Below, one piece after another: positions 49,328-64,000 of a stretch of DNA of 64,000 bases. Under the pieces are notes generated by a model that was not told the DNA's origin, searched no databases, and saw only the letters and a list, made by a program, of their open reading frames with translations. The stretch comes from Castanea sativa. Lineage: Eukaryota; Streptophyta; Magnoliopsida; Fagales; Fagaceae. Position 1 is the stretch's first letter. Every line of letters begins with the position of its first letter. A program made the position numbers and the translations under genes. Location: NCBI RefSeq assembly GCF_040712315.1, contig NC_134024.1, positions 2,503,158 to 2,567,157 of the forward strand, given 5' to 3'.

Positions 49328-49607
49328 ACACTAAAATTATGTCTTTGGTTATTTTTCATTTTCTAAATAAGAATATAAAAACAAAGTGGTATTGGGTATT
49401 ATACTACATTTTAAAATTTAACATATTGGCCACACTGACAACCATGTAAGTTTAAATTATAAAATTGGATGAGGCTGAAATCGATAGCAACACATATAGA
49501 GATGTTTCCATAATTTTTTTGATCTTTTTTTATTTATTTTACTTTTGTACTTTTCTTAATGATGGGTATGAACGTGGAATAAATGATCTGGGTTCAATTC
49601 CCGTTTA

Positions 49608-50592
49608 GAGCATCCACATCAGTCCATGGAAAGTCTTCTAAAATACAAAAAATAGTTCTTTTTACATATTTTGATAAAAAAAAACATTCACATTAGAGGG
49701 TGCAAAATGGTGCAAAATATACACCCGGCTATGTAAATGAACAGAAACCGTGTAAATATACACAGCTACTGTTCATGTTTAAGCGATTGTTTTATTCTTT
49801 TTTTCTCTCTCTGTCAAACTCCTTCTTTTCCCCAACCATTACAACAACCCAGCGTACCAGAATAACCACCAAACCCAGCGTCACTACCAAACACCACAGC
49901 ACAGAGAATTAATCCAAAATCAACATAAAATTAACCCAAAATCAATGGAAAAGCAATTAGAAAAATCCAACTCAAAATCAAGACAAACCCACTGAAAACT
50001 CAACTCAAAAAAAATCAAAACTCATCGGTAAACCCAACCCAAAAACAGTCCAAACCCATCGGAAAATCCAGCCCAAACCATACTCAACGGAAAACTCACG
50101 TGAAATACTCAACGGAGTTGGATCTGCCGCCCGATCTGCTGCCATTGCTGCCGCCTGATCTGCTGCCGTCAGGTCTTCCATTGCTGCCGCTGGATCTTCC
50201 ATTCATTTCGTCGGTTGGGGGTGGGAGGCGAATGGTCGGTAGCGGAGGAGAGAGGGAGTGGCGAAGGAAAGAGGGAGGCCGAATCAATGGAGGGCTGAGG
50301 CGGCGACGACAGGCTGGATGAGGCGGCTATGAGGGAGAGAGTGAGGGAAGGAGAGGAACAGGTGAGACTTAAGAGAGCTAAAAAAGGAAAAATGGAGAAG
50401 AAACGGTGAGGGAGTGAGGATGAATAAATAATAATAATAATAAAACAATAAATAATATTATTTAATTAGAATAGATGTGTAAAATAGATGAACTAATGTG
50501 GGTGTTTTGAAAATGTGGTAGTGTAAAATAAAAAAAGTAAGTTTTTAGTGTAAAATAGACGAAAAATTTTAAACAAACTGATGTGGTTGCTC
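49608..50592. mobile_element. PIF/Harbinger-type non-autonomous element (985 bp)
   Basis: Termini GAGCATCCACATCAG and, in reverse complement, GAGCAACCACATCAG, with TSD TTA (49605-49607 and 50593-50595). No transposase is readable. The middle (about 50100-50335) is conspicuously GC-rich and purine/pyrimidine-skewed compared with both ends and may be captured sequence; the frames there are only repeats of Leu/Pro or Ala/Asp. Confidence 0.75.
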
Positions 50593-50637
50593 TTACACAA
50601 AAATCAATTGATGTATTGCTTAGATTATAAAAAGCGT

Positions 50638-51326
50638 TGTGGGGAGTAAAAGGACCCGAGCAGGTATTTGGGCATTTGGGTTCTGATAAGAAGGGTCAGT
50701 TCATTCTTGACTAAAGGCCTTTAGGACTGCAAGTCGGCCCACACGCCGAGGGTCCGAGGATGCGTCCGAAGAAGAATCTCTCCTCAGATAGACCCGGGAT
50801 AACTTGGAGATTTGCTAGAAAGATCAAGGCAGAGTTCCGGAAAGACTGTTGGTTAAGAGGGGGATCCCTATGTCCTCTAGATGCACCGGTGTTAGAGAAA
50901 TATCTTAGGAAAAGGCTGCCACCTCCACATTAAAGATCCTGCACCTACCTCTTTGGCCGCATTAATGGGGAAGTGACCCCTGAACAGTAGAACTGAACCT
51001 TCTGGCTACTATTTAAACACTTGAAGAAGGTGGTGTCAGAGAGAGAGGATAAGATTTGTGCAACACGTGGATAAAGTACCAAGAGAAGAAGTATTTAAGA
51101 AGATGAGAGGCCAAAGAAAAGGGGATCGATCAGTTATCAAAAAAGGAACTAAGAATTGTAACCTTCAAAGAAGAAAGAGAAATAATACAGAAATGGTCCT
51201 CGGCTTATATCCGAGGAAGTTCCTTTGCAATAATCATTCATTATTTGCAAATACTTTAACAAATAATCAATCATTGGGCCTGAGCCCACAATTGTCTTTG
51301 GGTCCAGGTGCAATTGTGCACTTACA
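50638..51326 (-). mobile_element. Solo LTR, copy 2, with perfect TSD
   Basis: 689 bp, minus orientation (starts TGTAAGTGCACAATTG at 51326, ends CTCCCCACA at 50638), homologous to 9404-10178. Flanked by the perfect 5-bp TSD AGCGT (50633-50637 and 51327-51331). No internal region remains. Confidence 0.9.
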
Positions 51327-51331
51327 AGCGT

Positions 51332-53641
51332 AATCATCAAAAATATCTGTCATAAATTGAAATTCTATTAAAAAAGAAACCATTCTTATTTGAAATTTAA
51401 TAGATTTACCATATACTAAGAAACTCATTAGTGATTTACTTCATTTTTTAAAACAATAACTTAAAACATGAGGGTTTAAGGTTAAGGTTCTAGAGAGAAG
51501 AGTGACGCCTTGAGGATTTTTTTTTTAAATAATATAAAATAAAATCATGCCTTGACTTTTGCGGTTATATAGATGGACACGTAAGAATTATAAATCGTTT
51601 ATTTTTACGTGTTGGTCAATACTCAACACCTACTCTTTAAAATACAAATAAATAAAAAAGTAAAATACAAAAATGAGCTCGTGTCTAATGAAAAAAATAA
51701 TGGTTGTTAATATTCGTACGAATCTGTTTCTCTTCCAAGTGAAATTAAATAGGGAACATTTAATGTGGGTTTTTTTTTGCTGAATAATGTGGGGGGTTGA
51801 GCTTGCTTAATGATTAATATGAAACCGCAACGTATTATTATTATTATTATTATTATTAATTAAAAGATAGAAACAAACTTTATAAGTTTATAATTAAATA
51901 AAAAGTAAAAAAATAAAGACCTACCTATTATTTGAAAAAAATAATTTTGAGAAGAAGAAATTTTGATTAATAATGAAATATAGGCCAAATCAGCCTGATA
52001 AATACATATAATATACACTTATTATTAGATAATAATTTTTTTTACACAATTGTTTTTTAGAGAATCATACTACCAATCATCTAATTAAGCATGAAAAAAA
52101 AAATTGAATTTGTCGCTTATACCGCAAAACATAATGCGTGCAGTTACAATCGAATGAATAGTCATAATATGATATAAGTCGCTCACATTTAATGAAATGG
52201 TGGCCCAATTATTGTACACATATGGACAAATTAGATGGTGGACTACTGGGCTGTTTACATTTTTTTTTTTTTTTGAAATTCAGGGGAAAATATTATTACA
52301 TACTCCTTTAAAAAGTACACTCTGTGCATACTATGGATACAGTGTTCATAATTTACATGTGTTGTTCATATTTTTAAAATATGTTCATACTTAACACATG
52401 AAATACATGACGCATATAAATAACGTACTTTAACAAACATATAATGCCCTATTTTATATATATGTTATTGCACAAGATATTTTTACAATTTTTTTTAATT
52501 GTTGATACGACGGTTTGTTATTAGTGTATAATGAAAGTTGTGACATTGTTTACTTTTTAACAAGTTTTTAAAAAAGGAGGTGAAAATATTTATGTTCTTA
52601 ACATTACTTATCTTAATAATTTTTAGCTATAATAATAACTTAGCCAAAACAACAAAAGCTTTTATTTGCAGCATTGTTTTAATTTAAGCATTTGAATTTT
52701 TTTTCATCCTTTGAATTTATGAATTAGATACCATTTTTTTTTTTTTGTGTGTGGATAAGTTGAAAGTTACAATGGAGTAAGACGATTTGAATCTTACATG
52801 TTTTTGAAAACATCAGGAGCTACCAACCAACTAAATTATAATTTTTTTTTTTTTGAGAAGGTTAGAAATATAAATATATCATGTAGTTCAACAGTCATGT
52901 AATATAATTCATTTCAATAATCCAAGGAAAATATATACAAATTTTGCGAGGGAAAAATAAATTGTTTCTAAAATTATTTTGAAACTTGTTGAGGTGGCCA
53001 TTACAATGATTTTGTTCGCTTCAACAAAGGCAGATCATAACAAATATTTTAAAGTCATTAAATAAATGATATTTGAAATCGGCAACGTCGCCATTAAAAC
53101 ATCAAAATGCAAATTTTAAGAACAATTGGCTAAGAGTCCGTTTATTTCGACATTATAAACATTTTATGAAAAATAAATTATTTTTCAAAAGTATTTTCTA
53201 GATAATTATTTTATTTTTTCATGTTTGATAGCAATCTTAAAAATGGATTGGATAACTATCTTTTGACTTCCACTATTTAGTTTGTCATGAAATAAAGTTA
53301 TTTTTTAGAAAATTTTAGTGAAAAAGCAATTATGCTTCATGCTAAGTTAAACTAGTTTCTAACCCGTGCTATGCATAGAAACTTACATATTTGTGAGATA
53401 GACTAAAATAATTTTATAAAAAATTTAAGAAACTACATCATTACATAATTTGCTCATGTAAGACTTCAATTTGTTTTACAATTTGATGAAGAAGTCATTG
53501 CTTGAACATGCAATAGCTTACAAATAGTTTGTCAGACAGATTCAAATACTGCAAAAAATAACTTAAAAATTCAGATATTAATACTTCTGAAAGACTAAAA
53601 ATAATAAAGAATCAGATGATTGATTGCTAAGAAATTATTGA

Positions 53642-53676
<35 letters not shown>

Positions 53677-53933
53677 TAAACAATAAAGAAATATAAGAAA
53701 AAGATGAATTACATTCGAAATAATAATTTCAATTATTGCAAGCTTTTTTATGTTGTAAAAAATGGCTAAAGAGAGTTTAGTGGTTCATGTACGAAAATTA
53801 CATTTACAAAAATATATGAAAAACCATAAAATATAAATTTTTTTTTAATAAAGTAGATGAGAAGAAAATAACATAAGAAGAGCTCATACCTCTACTCAGC
53901 TTTAAAAAAAATATATTGGGGTTTGCTTTACTT
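51332..53933. other. Gene-free AT-rich DNA
   Basis: Contains an ATT microsatellite (about 51835-51858), an AT run (about 53648-53672) and poly-T runs near 52260 and 52733. A possible MITE end (GAGTCCGTTTATTTCGAC, 53146) has no convincing partner. No gene is seen. Confidence 0.55.
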
Positions 53934-53936
53934 TTA

Positions 53937-54678
53937 TGTGGCGTTTGGTACGGGGAATCCACATTACTCCTAGCATCTAGATTCCCAGGAATGTGATTCC
54001 TAGGAATCACATTCCTAGGAATGTAGCTATTCCTATGTTTGGTTTCATTGGGATATTCCTAGGAATGTGAGATGATAATGTTTGGTGTATTCCCAGGAAT
54101 CTTAAATGAATTATTTGTTTTTCCCATTTTGTCCTTAGATTTGAATGTGAAGTACCAAGCCCATTAAAAAAAAAATCTTCCTTTAAATAAATAATGAAAA
54201 AATATATATAAACTATTAATTAGTCCTTTAAAAAAATATCTTACTCTAAATAGATAGATAAAAAACATTATATAAACTATCAATTAGCAACACATTCATT
54301 AAAACTGTGATCTAACATTTCAAAATGACAAGAATAATACAATAATAACTATTAGCAGAGTTATTTATCCTGTTTATGTTGTTTTGGCGGGAAAAGATAA
54401 AGACAAGAGAGAAGATATTGATAATTTGTTTTATAGTTTATCTTAATTGCTTAAATGATAAGGAAAAAGGGTTAAAATTGTCAATTTATAAAAAATATAA
54501 TTTCTTTTAAGTTTGGGAATCTGGATTCCCACCTGTTTTAAAAGGAATCCACATTCCTACTGAGAGAGGTTTAAGGATTCCCCTGGCATCTGATTCCCTA
54601 GCGTAATTTGCAACCAAACATGGGAATCTTTAAACATTCCTGGAAATCCTAAAACATTACCCCATACCAAACGCCACC
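53937..54678. mobile_element. PIF/Harbinger-type non-autonomous element (742 bp)
   Basis: Termini TGTGGCGTTTGGTACGGGG and, in reverse complement, GGTGGCGTTTGGTATGGGG, with TSD TTA (53934-53936 and 54679-54681). Subterminal regions are full of short palindromic repeats built on GGAATNNNATTCC (such as ATTCCTAGGAAT), a likely transposase-binding pattern. Non-coding. Confidence 0.75.
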
Positions 54679-54681
54679 TTA

Positions 54682-55477
54682 TAGTGTTCATGATTAACCT
54701 CTCAAATTTGGAGATAAATTATCAATATTTGAGTTTGAGTTTAAGTTTAAGTTTAAATTGGACTTGTTAAAGAGATAGAGTTTCATTCATTGTTAAGTTT
54801 GGATTAAACAAAAAATAATTTTGCTTAATAAAAATGATAATGAAAAGTTTGAATTTAAGTTAGACTAGTTGAAGAGATAGATTTTCACTCCTTGTTAAGT
54901 TTGGATTAAACAAAAATAATTTTATTTAAATATAGTGCTGACGTGAAAAATTGAAAGAGTTTTAGAGGTTTTAATTATATATATATTGAATAGATAAGAG
55001 GCTCTTTTTGATATACACCACTGTAAGTTTCTTTAAGATCTTCTCCCCTCTCTCCGTGTGTGTGTTAAAAATACTTAGTATTCTAAAAAAAAAAAATAAG
55101 GGGAATTAAATGATAATTTTCACCTAACTTTTTTATATTACTAAAAACAGAAAGACACAAAAAATCAACAAAGAAAGTCGAGATGATATAATCCTGGTGA
55201 GAAAAGATGGTTATTTATTTATTATTTATGGGAAGTGAGGAAAGATGTTATTTAATTTTCTAGTTACAAATTAGTTGGGCAGTGATCCTATACATATGAA
55301 AGGTCATAAACCCAATAAAGGATTTTGGATAGGAGTAGGATACTGGTGAATATATATAACACTAATTAGTGTTGTATTCCGAATAAAACTATATAAATAA
55401 CCAATCCGTGTTTATATATACTTTAATATTCATCTTCCTCTCTTATTTATTTAATGGAGTGAGACGTTTAAGATTCT
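54682..55477. other. Upstream intergenic region of the amino-acid transporter gene
   Basis: AT-rich. A direct repeat of about 60 bp (GATAGAGTTTCATTCATTGT, 54773, and GATAGATTTTCACTCCTTGT, 54877, plus following TTAAGTTTGGATTAAACAAA) is present. No gene is seen. Confidence 0.5.
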
Positions 55478-55485
55478 TATAAAAG
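55478..55485 (+). promoter_or_regulatory. TATA box of the LHT-like gene
   Basis: TATAAAAG about 25-30 bp before the inferred start of the 5' UTR exon (about 55510-55671). That exon has a donor at GAG|GTACAT and would join the acceptor TTTCAG at 56882. Confidence 0.55.
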
Positions 55486-56876
55486 ACCCTTTACATTCTC
55501 GAGCTAGGATTGCTCGTGATTTCTTTTCTCCTAGCTTTTGGCTGTGAATTTAGACTCTTGAAAGAAGAAAAAGCATTTGGCTGTGAATATAGACTCTCTG
55601 AAAGAAGAAGAAGAAGAAGTAGAGGCTGTGAATATCGTATAGACTCTCTGAAAGAAGAGGAAGTAGAAGAGGTACATTCTACGAGTCAATTTTATTTATT
55701 TTTTATGCCGTAGTACATAATGATATTATACATATGGATCGATAAATCAATTTATCAAGAAAAAAAATTAGAAAGAAAAGAGAAATAATTTTTTTTAACT
55801 ATTAGTTTAGTTATTGCTGAGTATCCATGACTAGTTCAAGTTCTTCAAGAGCCACCTGTTAATTTATAGAGTAAGCCCATGTCTTTAGGATATCTTAGAT
55901 GTTGAGTTCTTCTACAAAATCTCCTAATTTTTTCACAAGTTGAGATGTTAAATCATTAGAAGTCAAAATAAAATTATATTTGAACTTACCACAACTCAAA
56001 ACAAGAATATTATAAAAATATTGTGAGATTTTGTCAAGTTCTTAAACTTTTTGATATTGAAACTTACACGTGACAAATTTTTTTTTCTCTCCTTACTCTA
56101 AATCTTTGCTCCGACTGAGCTTTTTTCGGTACACTTTTGTAGGAAGGATAAGCTTATCTGTTTGTCTTTTTTATTGTGGTTGAGATTCCATGACTAATTC
56201 AAGAACCACAACATTAGGATCTATTAGATACCCCTAAGATCTAATTAACTCAAACTTTTCGTTTTTAAAACCACTGCAGATCATAGTTTCAGAAACACTC
56301 AACTTATAACTCTCTCACCAAAGAGTAAGTGCTAAAGGAGAATGTGCAACCACGAGACTTCATTGGTATGTCTTACTTATATATCCATGCAATGATGCAC
56401 ATACACAAACTATGTACTATGAATATTTGGTTTTGTTGTTACAAAATTAGTTGTAGCATGAGGTTATAATTTTACTTAATATCATTTTATTGAAGGTAAA
56501 TTTTATCAAATTTACAATTGGATTACATCTTCTTTATATATCTTCCATGCTTACAAAATTTCTAAAAAATTAAAGATTAATAGCTGTCATCAATAAATTG
56601 TTTAAATTGCAAGTTTTTATAGTTTAAAATTATACATAAAATATTAACTTATAGATCATATAGTAAATAATATCTGATTGACACAAAATTTGACATGTGT
56701 ATTAAGAGTGTAAAAAACATGCAATTCAACAATTAGATTTTCAAAATATGTATGTAGTAATGTTTATTTTATTGAATAAGGTTGTAGTTTTAGACTACAA
56801 TTAATTTTGTAGCTAAACTTTATCCTTTACTTAAACATATGTTGTTATGTTCATGTAATATTGCTATACAATCTAA

Positions 56877-59781
<2,905 letters not shown>

Positions 59782-61380
59782 ATCATTAGATAAATGTAGA
59801 ACTTAACTTTTGTGTCACTAGATTTAATTATTATCCTTTTAGCCAAAACCTACAATATCATTTTATTATAGTTGTTTTGACATGTAGAACTTGTTAACTT
59901 ATTGTGTTTGTTAAGGTGGATTTCAGAATTTATCCACTCAAATTTTTGCTAAGGTGGATTTCAGAATTTATCCACTCACATTTCAGAATTGTAATCAAGG
60001 ATATTATGATAGTCTCTCTCTTGTAGTATTTTATTTCACTTGAAATTTCTGTGAAGATTTGCTCGAGTAATTGTTTTTTTCCCAACCTTTTATGTGTGAT
60101 TTGTGTGTTCTTGTGATTTATCTAAGAATGTTAGTCATGCACAAACCTATGGACATGAAGGAGGCATATGCCGTGAACTGAGTAAGTTCCTTGAAACAGC
60201 AACAAGCTATATACTACCTTGTTGTGGTGCATGCATAGTCTTGTTGATTGAATGGCCATGTGACAGTGGTTTTGTAAAGGTGATGGACTCTTTGTCATGG
60301 CTTGGTAGATTAGACGCCATGTGTATGCTGTGGTGTGGTCAACACGTGCAATAAGTAAGGCACAATAGTCTTACCGTGGGCTTGGGCATTAGCTTATTGT
60401 TGGGTTTTAGCTTGCTTGGCGAAGTGTGGCTGGGTTGCATATAGGTAGTGATGTGTTGTGTAAGCCGTGTGGGTTGTGTTGATTAGATTTGGACTTTGGA
60501 GATGGCATTGACATGAGCCAAGCCCTCCAAGGTTGAGTTTTTAGGCATTTACTCTGGTTGTCAAGAGTATTTGCAAGACTTGTGATGGGCTGGAACATGT
60601 GCACAAGTAGTGCATATGTTAAAACATGAAAAAGTGCCAAGACAAACAGGCACTTCCAAGATTGTGGTAACAAGTCTAGGTGTAGTTACTTAGCAAGCAA
60701 CCACTGCAAAAACTATTTCGTGTATGTTTACTTAAAACTATTAGATGAGTCAACATGAAAAAAAAAAAAAACTTAAAACAGTATACTATGTTGGGAACCA
60801 TTGTAAAACTCTATGTTTGTAACCGTTGGTGGCTGATCTAGGCTAAGGCAGGTTTTGTACTATAACTTTAAGAGTGTCCTTGTACTTTGTAGTAAAAGTA
60901 ATAAAGATTTTGTGTTTTTCATCAATCTAATTGTGCATGCTTTTGAATTGTATTGTTGATTCATACAAACGGTTGATTGTTATCTATGTCTGAGAAATCT
61001 GCACTGTGACACATACTGCAATTGCCAATACAGCGGCTTGATAGCCTTGATTATAAAACATAAAACAATAAGTGTACTTGTCAAACATATTGGTGTCCCA
61101 AAATTTGAAAGTAAAAGTGATGCCAAAGGCATAATTTGTATGCAAGTAAAAAAAGAAAACAAGAAACAATTAGAGATGGCATTTCATGTTGTACTTCAGA
61201 AATATTTTGCTTAATAAAGGTTTACCCCCATTTTATGCTGAATATGAACCATGCTGTTGTCTATCTTTCATCACTTGGTAACCAACTCAGAAGTAAAGGT
61301 TTCAGGTTGCAAGCTCATCATCAAGGAATTGAACACAGTGTGGCCTATCTTTAATCAATTAGGAACCAACTCATCAAGAA
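59782..61380. other. Intergenic region between convergent genes
   Basis: Holds a 29-bp direct duplication (59912-59940 and 59950-59978). Between 60100 and 60960 is a GC-richer block ending in AGTAATAAAGATTTTGTGTT, which looks like an old transcript or LTR end. No gene or LTR pair could be established. Confidence 0.4.
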
Positions 61381-61541
61381 TTTTATTAACAATGTTTTAT
61401 CAGTTTAACAAGTGGAGAATTTAAAAAAGAAAAGAAAAAAAAGCACTGAAAAATGAAAAAGAAAAGCTATTACAGTTTTTATTTTTTCAACTCTTTGTTC
61501 ATCCAAGGTATACTGGGGAGAGAGAGAGAGAGAAAGAGTGT

Positions 61542-63759
61542 TCAGTTCCCATTTCCAAATTTCTTCTGGATATCCTTGAAAGATACAGTGGCAGACCCCC
61601 TCCTTTTGGCCTTCTGCTGAGAAGAATGTTCCCTCCACCCTGTCATGAAAATTACCTACAACCAAGAGCAGTGTCAAAAGTAGTATACGGCCAGGGAAGA
61701 GGATTTTACTTTCAGTAGTACTCTACTTCCTATTACGGAAAGAAATAGGAATTGGAATGCTGGATACTAGTCCACACAGATTTGCATATTTACAATCTAT
61801 GTTAAGAATAGTAAACTGTATTTTCTTTTTTCCTTTTCCTTTCAAGTATTTGAGTGTCATTAGAGGTCTAAATTCAATTAACTGCCCCACAAATAACCAA
61901 GAAAAATTTGTGCCATGATATATTCCAAGCAAACAATTGTGTACAACACTAATGAATGAATACAACTTCTACATTGAAAAATGAGCAAATTTTATAGTTT
62001 CCAGGTCACACTGAGAGAAAGAGCGAGAGAGCAGACTCCCTCTGCATCTAGTTTCCAAGTTTTCCAATAGATAATATGAAAGTCACCAAGCAAAAGAAGG
62101 TGTTTTGAAGGTTATTGAAGCTGGGTTCTGGCAGTGGTTACAGAGATCTATCATTGGCATAGTGTCACATGAAATAGCCAGTTAACCCTATTTACATAAC
62201 ATATAGCCGCCCTTAACAAAAATAGATTGTGTATTAAAAAGACCAAATAGATTCAATGTGAAAAACTAACCACATTATCAATATGTGGACTGGAAATATT
62301 GAACTGTTACCTTTCTGTCAAAAATGAAGAGACTATTTTTCCACCCAAAAAAAATATATATATATTTGGAGTGCCTTGTATCAAAAGCTTCTAGCAACAT
62401 GATATATTCCTTTTTGGCTATGCACATATAACATATCTTGTGACTGAGTATATAGAAGCATAATGATTTAAGAGTACCCAGGACCATTGTTGATGGCAAA
62501 TATTGTACTAATCACAGACAACTCCAGAGTCTTCATTGGTGCATTCCCTATATTTTTAAAGAAAGTGATATCTTGCTTATGTTATTTTATATATGATCTC
62601 ACTAATATTGTTTAGCCATATATGGGATTATTTGTAATTTCCCAAGTTTCATTAGATATTAGCAAGGAAAAAAGTCAATGGTGAATAAGTAATCTACTAT
62701 GCTCACCTGGAAGGTTGCAGGGATGGTGCCATCTTCTGCAGCAAACATTGAGTCATAAATAGCTGCAGTTGCCAGTGCTGTTTCTCTGTTTAGCATCTGG
62801 TTTCATCAATGAAAACATCAAATTTCAATTGAGATTTCCAAACTAGCTCATGCTCTATACTTGAGTCATTGGAAAGAAAGGATATTCAGCATTTAACAAA
62901 TATAAAAACTCTCACATTATTCCTTTGCAGGAGAGCATTAGTTTCACCCATTGAACGCAAATGTTCTATCAGCTCCAGAGCTACACCAAATAGAGAGAAA
63001 AAAGAATATTAAAAAGGAAAAGAAAAAAAGGGCTAGATAACTATCATTCTAAAGGGTTTATATTGAAATTAAGTGATAAGCAATAAAAAAAGAATAGAAA
63101 GATATATTTCAAAGACAAAGGTGGATCAAGTACCGGCTTTTTAATTAAATTTTAAATGTCAGCACTGATATGCAATTCAATGCCACTAATTCCGCAACTC
63201 AATAGAACATTGATGAAGAGGATACACTATCTCTTATGTGCTTGCATCATTTGATGCCAAACCGGGCTTTACACTGAAGAATGAGTTTTATGCCATTTTC
63301 TTTGGTAATATTTCATGAGAAAATTATGTTAACCCTCAACAACACTCTACCCCTCTTGTGAAAATAAATTGCAGGAGTTTGACCACATCTGTGTATTAAC
63401 TTCCCAGCATTATTCTTTATTATTCATAGGAAAGAAAGCCTTGCCCCCACCACAATATTAAATAAAGAGAGCAAGTGAGACATCATAGTAACATGAAATC
63501 AAAAGCTTGAAGCCTTGAACTCATTTGATGCTTGTAGTTCATATACAATAAAGGGTATTTTGGTGAACACCAATTCATTGACCACTGAATTTGTAAACCA
63601 GCAATTAATTTTTGTTCTAAAAGTTCCATTTTTGCTAAATAAACATCAAAAGAGGATGAGAAAATTCTTACCACTTTGATATTTAACAACGTATTCATCA
63701 ACATCAACACCTGGCAGGGCGAAGCCAGCCCTAGACAAAAGATTGCCTGCATCCCGCAC
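61542..63759 (-). CDS. NDUFAF5: NDUFAF5, complex I assembly factor (C-terminal exons)
   Basis: SAM-dependent-methyltransferase-fold protein of the mitochondrial matrix. NDUFAF5 is known to hydroxylate an Arg of the NDUFS7 subunit early in complex I assembly. The last four exons are in the window: 63759-63672, 62980-62916, 62796-62707 and 61655-61542, with phases fitting exactly. Residues: [115 protein letters not shown], stop at 61542. This matches the plant protein At1g22800 closely. The N-terminal half, with the SAM-binding motifs, is outside the window. A polyA signal (AATAAA, minus strand) lies at about 61382-61387. Confidence 0.92.
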
Positions 63760-63902
63760 CTAAACAGGATAAGCAAAAAATCTGTTGACTGGTCCACAAT
63801 GTGAAATAGGGCATATAAGTTTGTGTCCATTTCTCAAGAATTTTCAAATTAAAATTATTGAAAAAAAATTAATTTGAGTGGTCATGGAAGCTAAGACAAT
63901 TA

Positions 63903-64000
63903 GGGGACCGTTTGGTACGTGTGTTTAAACAAAATTTTTCAGTCTTTTTGGAAATACGTGTGGATGAAAAAGTGTATGAAAATACGCGTAATATTGTTCA
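63903..64000 (+). mobile_element. Left end of a TIR element (PIF-type), cut by the window edge
   Basis: Starts GGGGACCGTTTGGTACGTGT directly after TTA, the usual PIF/Harbinger target. The other end lies outside the window, so this is not proven. Confidence 0.4.

Noticed and set aside
49561..49606. tRNA-like GGTTCAATTCCCG next to the TIR element
   Set aside because: Only a B-box-like stretch; no A-box, no foldable arms, no tail. At most a scrap of a SINE.
50005..50321. Ala/Asp-rich and Leu/Pro-rich frames on both strands
   Set aside because: Low-complexity reading of GC-rich repeats inside a transposable element, with no recognisable domain.
53140..53360. Possible MITE starting GAGTCCGTTTATTTCGAC
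   Set aside because: No inverted partner could be found nearby.

Overview
This window is nuclear DNA from a flowering plant, most likely a woody eudicot. The genes have short exons with GT..AG introns, the intergenic DNA is very AT-rich, and there is a dense layer of LINE, SINE, LTR, TRIM, MULE, PIF/Harbinger and MITE sequence. The overall look of the repeats suggests a tree such as a member of the oak/beech family, but that is only an impression.

Five intact or near-intact protein genes can be read. (1) At the left edge, on the minus strand, is the 5' part of an 11-beta-hydroxysteroid dehydrogenase (steroleosin)-like gene with one frameshift in exon 2 (82-2951). (2) 31536-37267, plus strand: an N-myristoylation-type CDK-like serine/threonine kinase, 8 coding exons, 656 aa. 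(3) 39093-44485, minus strand: a UPF0301/DUF179 (YqgE/AlgH) protein, probably plastid-targeted, 3 exons, 355 aa. (4) 56910-59781, plus strand: a lysine/histidine-transporter-like amino-acid permease, 7 coding exons, 437 aa, with a separate 5' UTR exon behind a TATA box. (5) 61542-63759, minus strand: the last four exons of NDUFAF5, a mitochondrial complex I assembly factor. Genes 2 and 3 converge, and so do 4 and 5. They are unrelated housekeeping or transport functions with no operon-like link.

The stretch from about 3.3 to 30 kb is gene-poor and repeat-rich. It holds a solo LTR, a broken NB-ARC (TNL-type) resistance-gene fragment followed by a repeat cluster with a perfect 38-bp inverted repeat, pieces of LINEs, a collapsed Ty3/gypsy element, a TRIM, a decayed PIF/Harbinger transposase, and a local family of duplicated blocks (about 10.2-11.5, 21.8-22.4, 23.2-24.0, 26.1-27.0 and 27.6-29.2 kb). 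These blocks carry pieces of one unidentified gene. The stretch from about 45 to 55 kb is a second repeat belt: a 5'-truncated LINE, a Pack-MULE-like element carrying a captured 5' exon, two SINEs, two PIF-type TIR elements and a second, oppositely oriented solo LTR. Several insertions are supported by target-site duplications (TSDs) that can be read directly.

No rRNA gene, functional tRNA gene or CRISPR array was seen.
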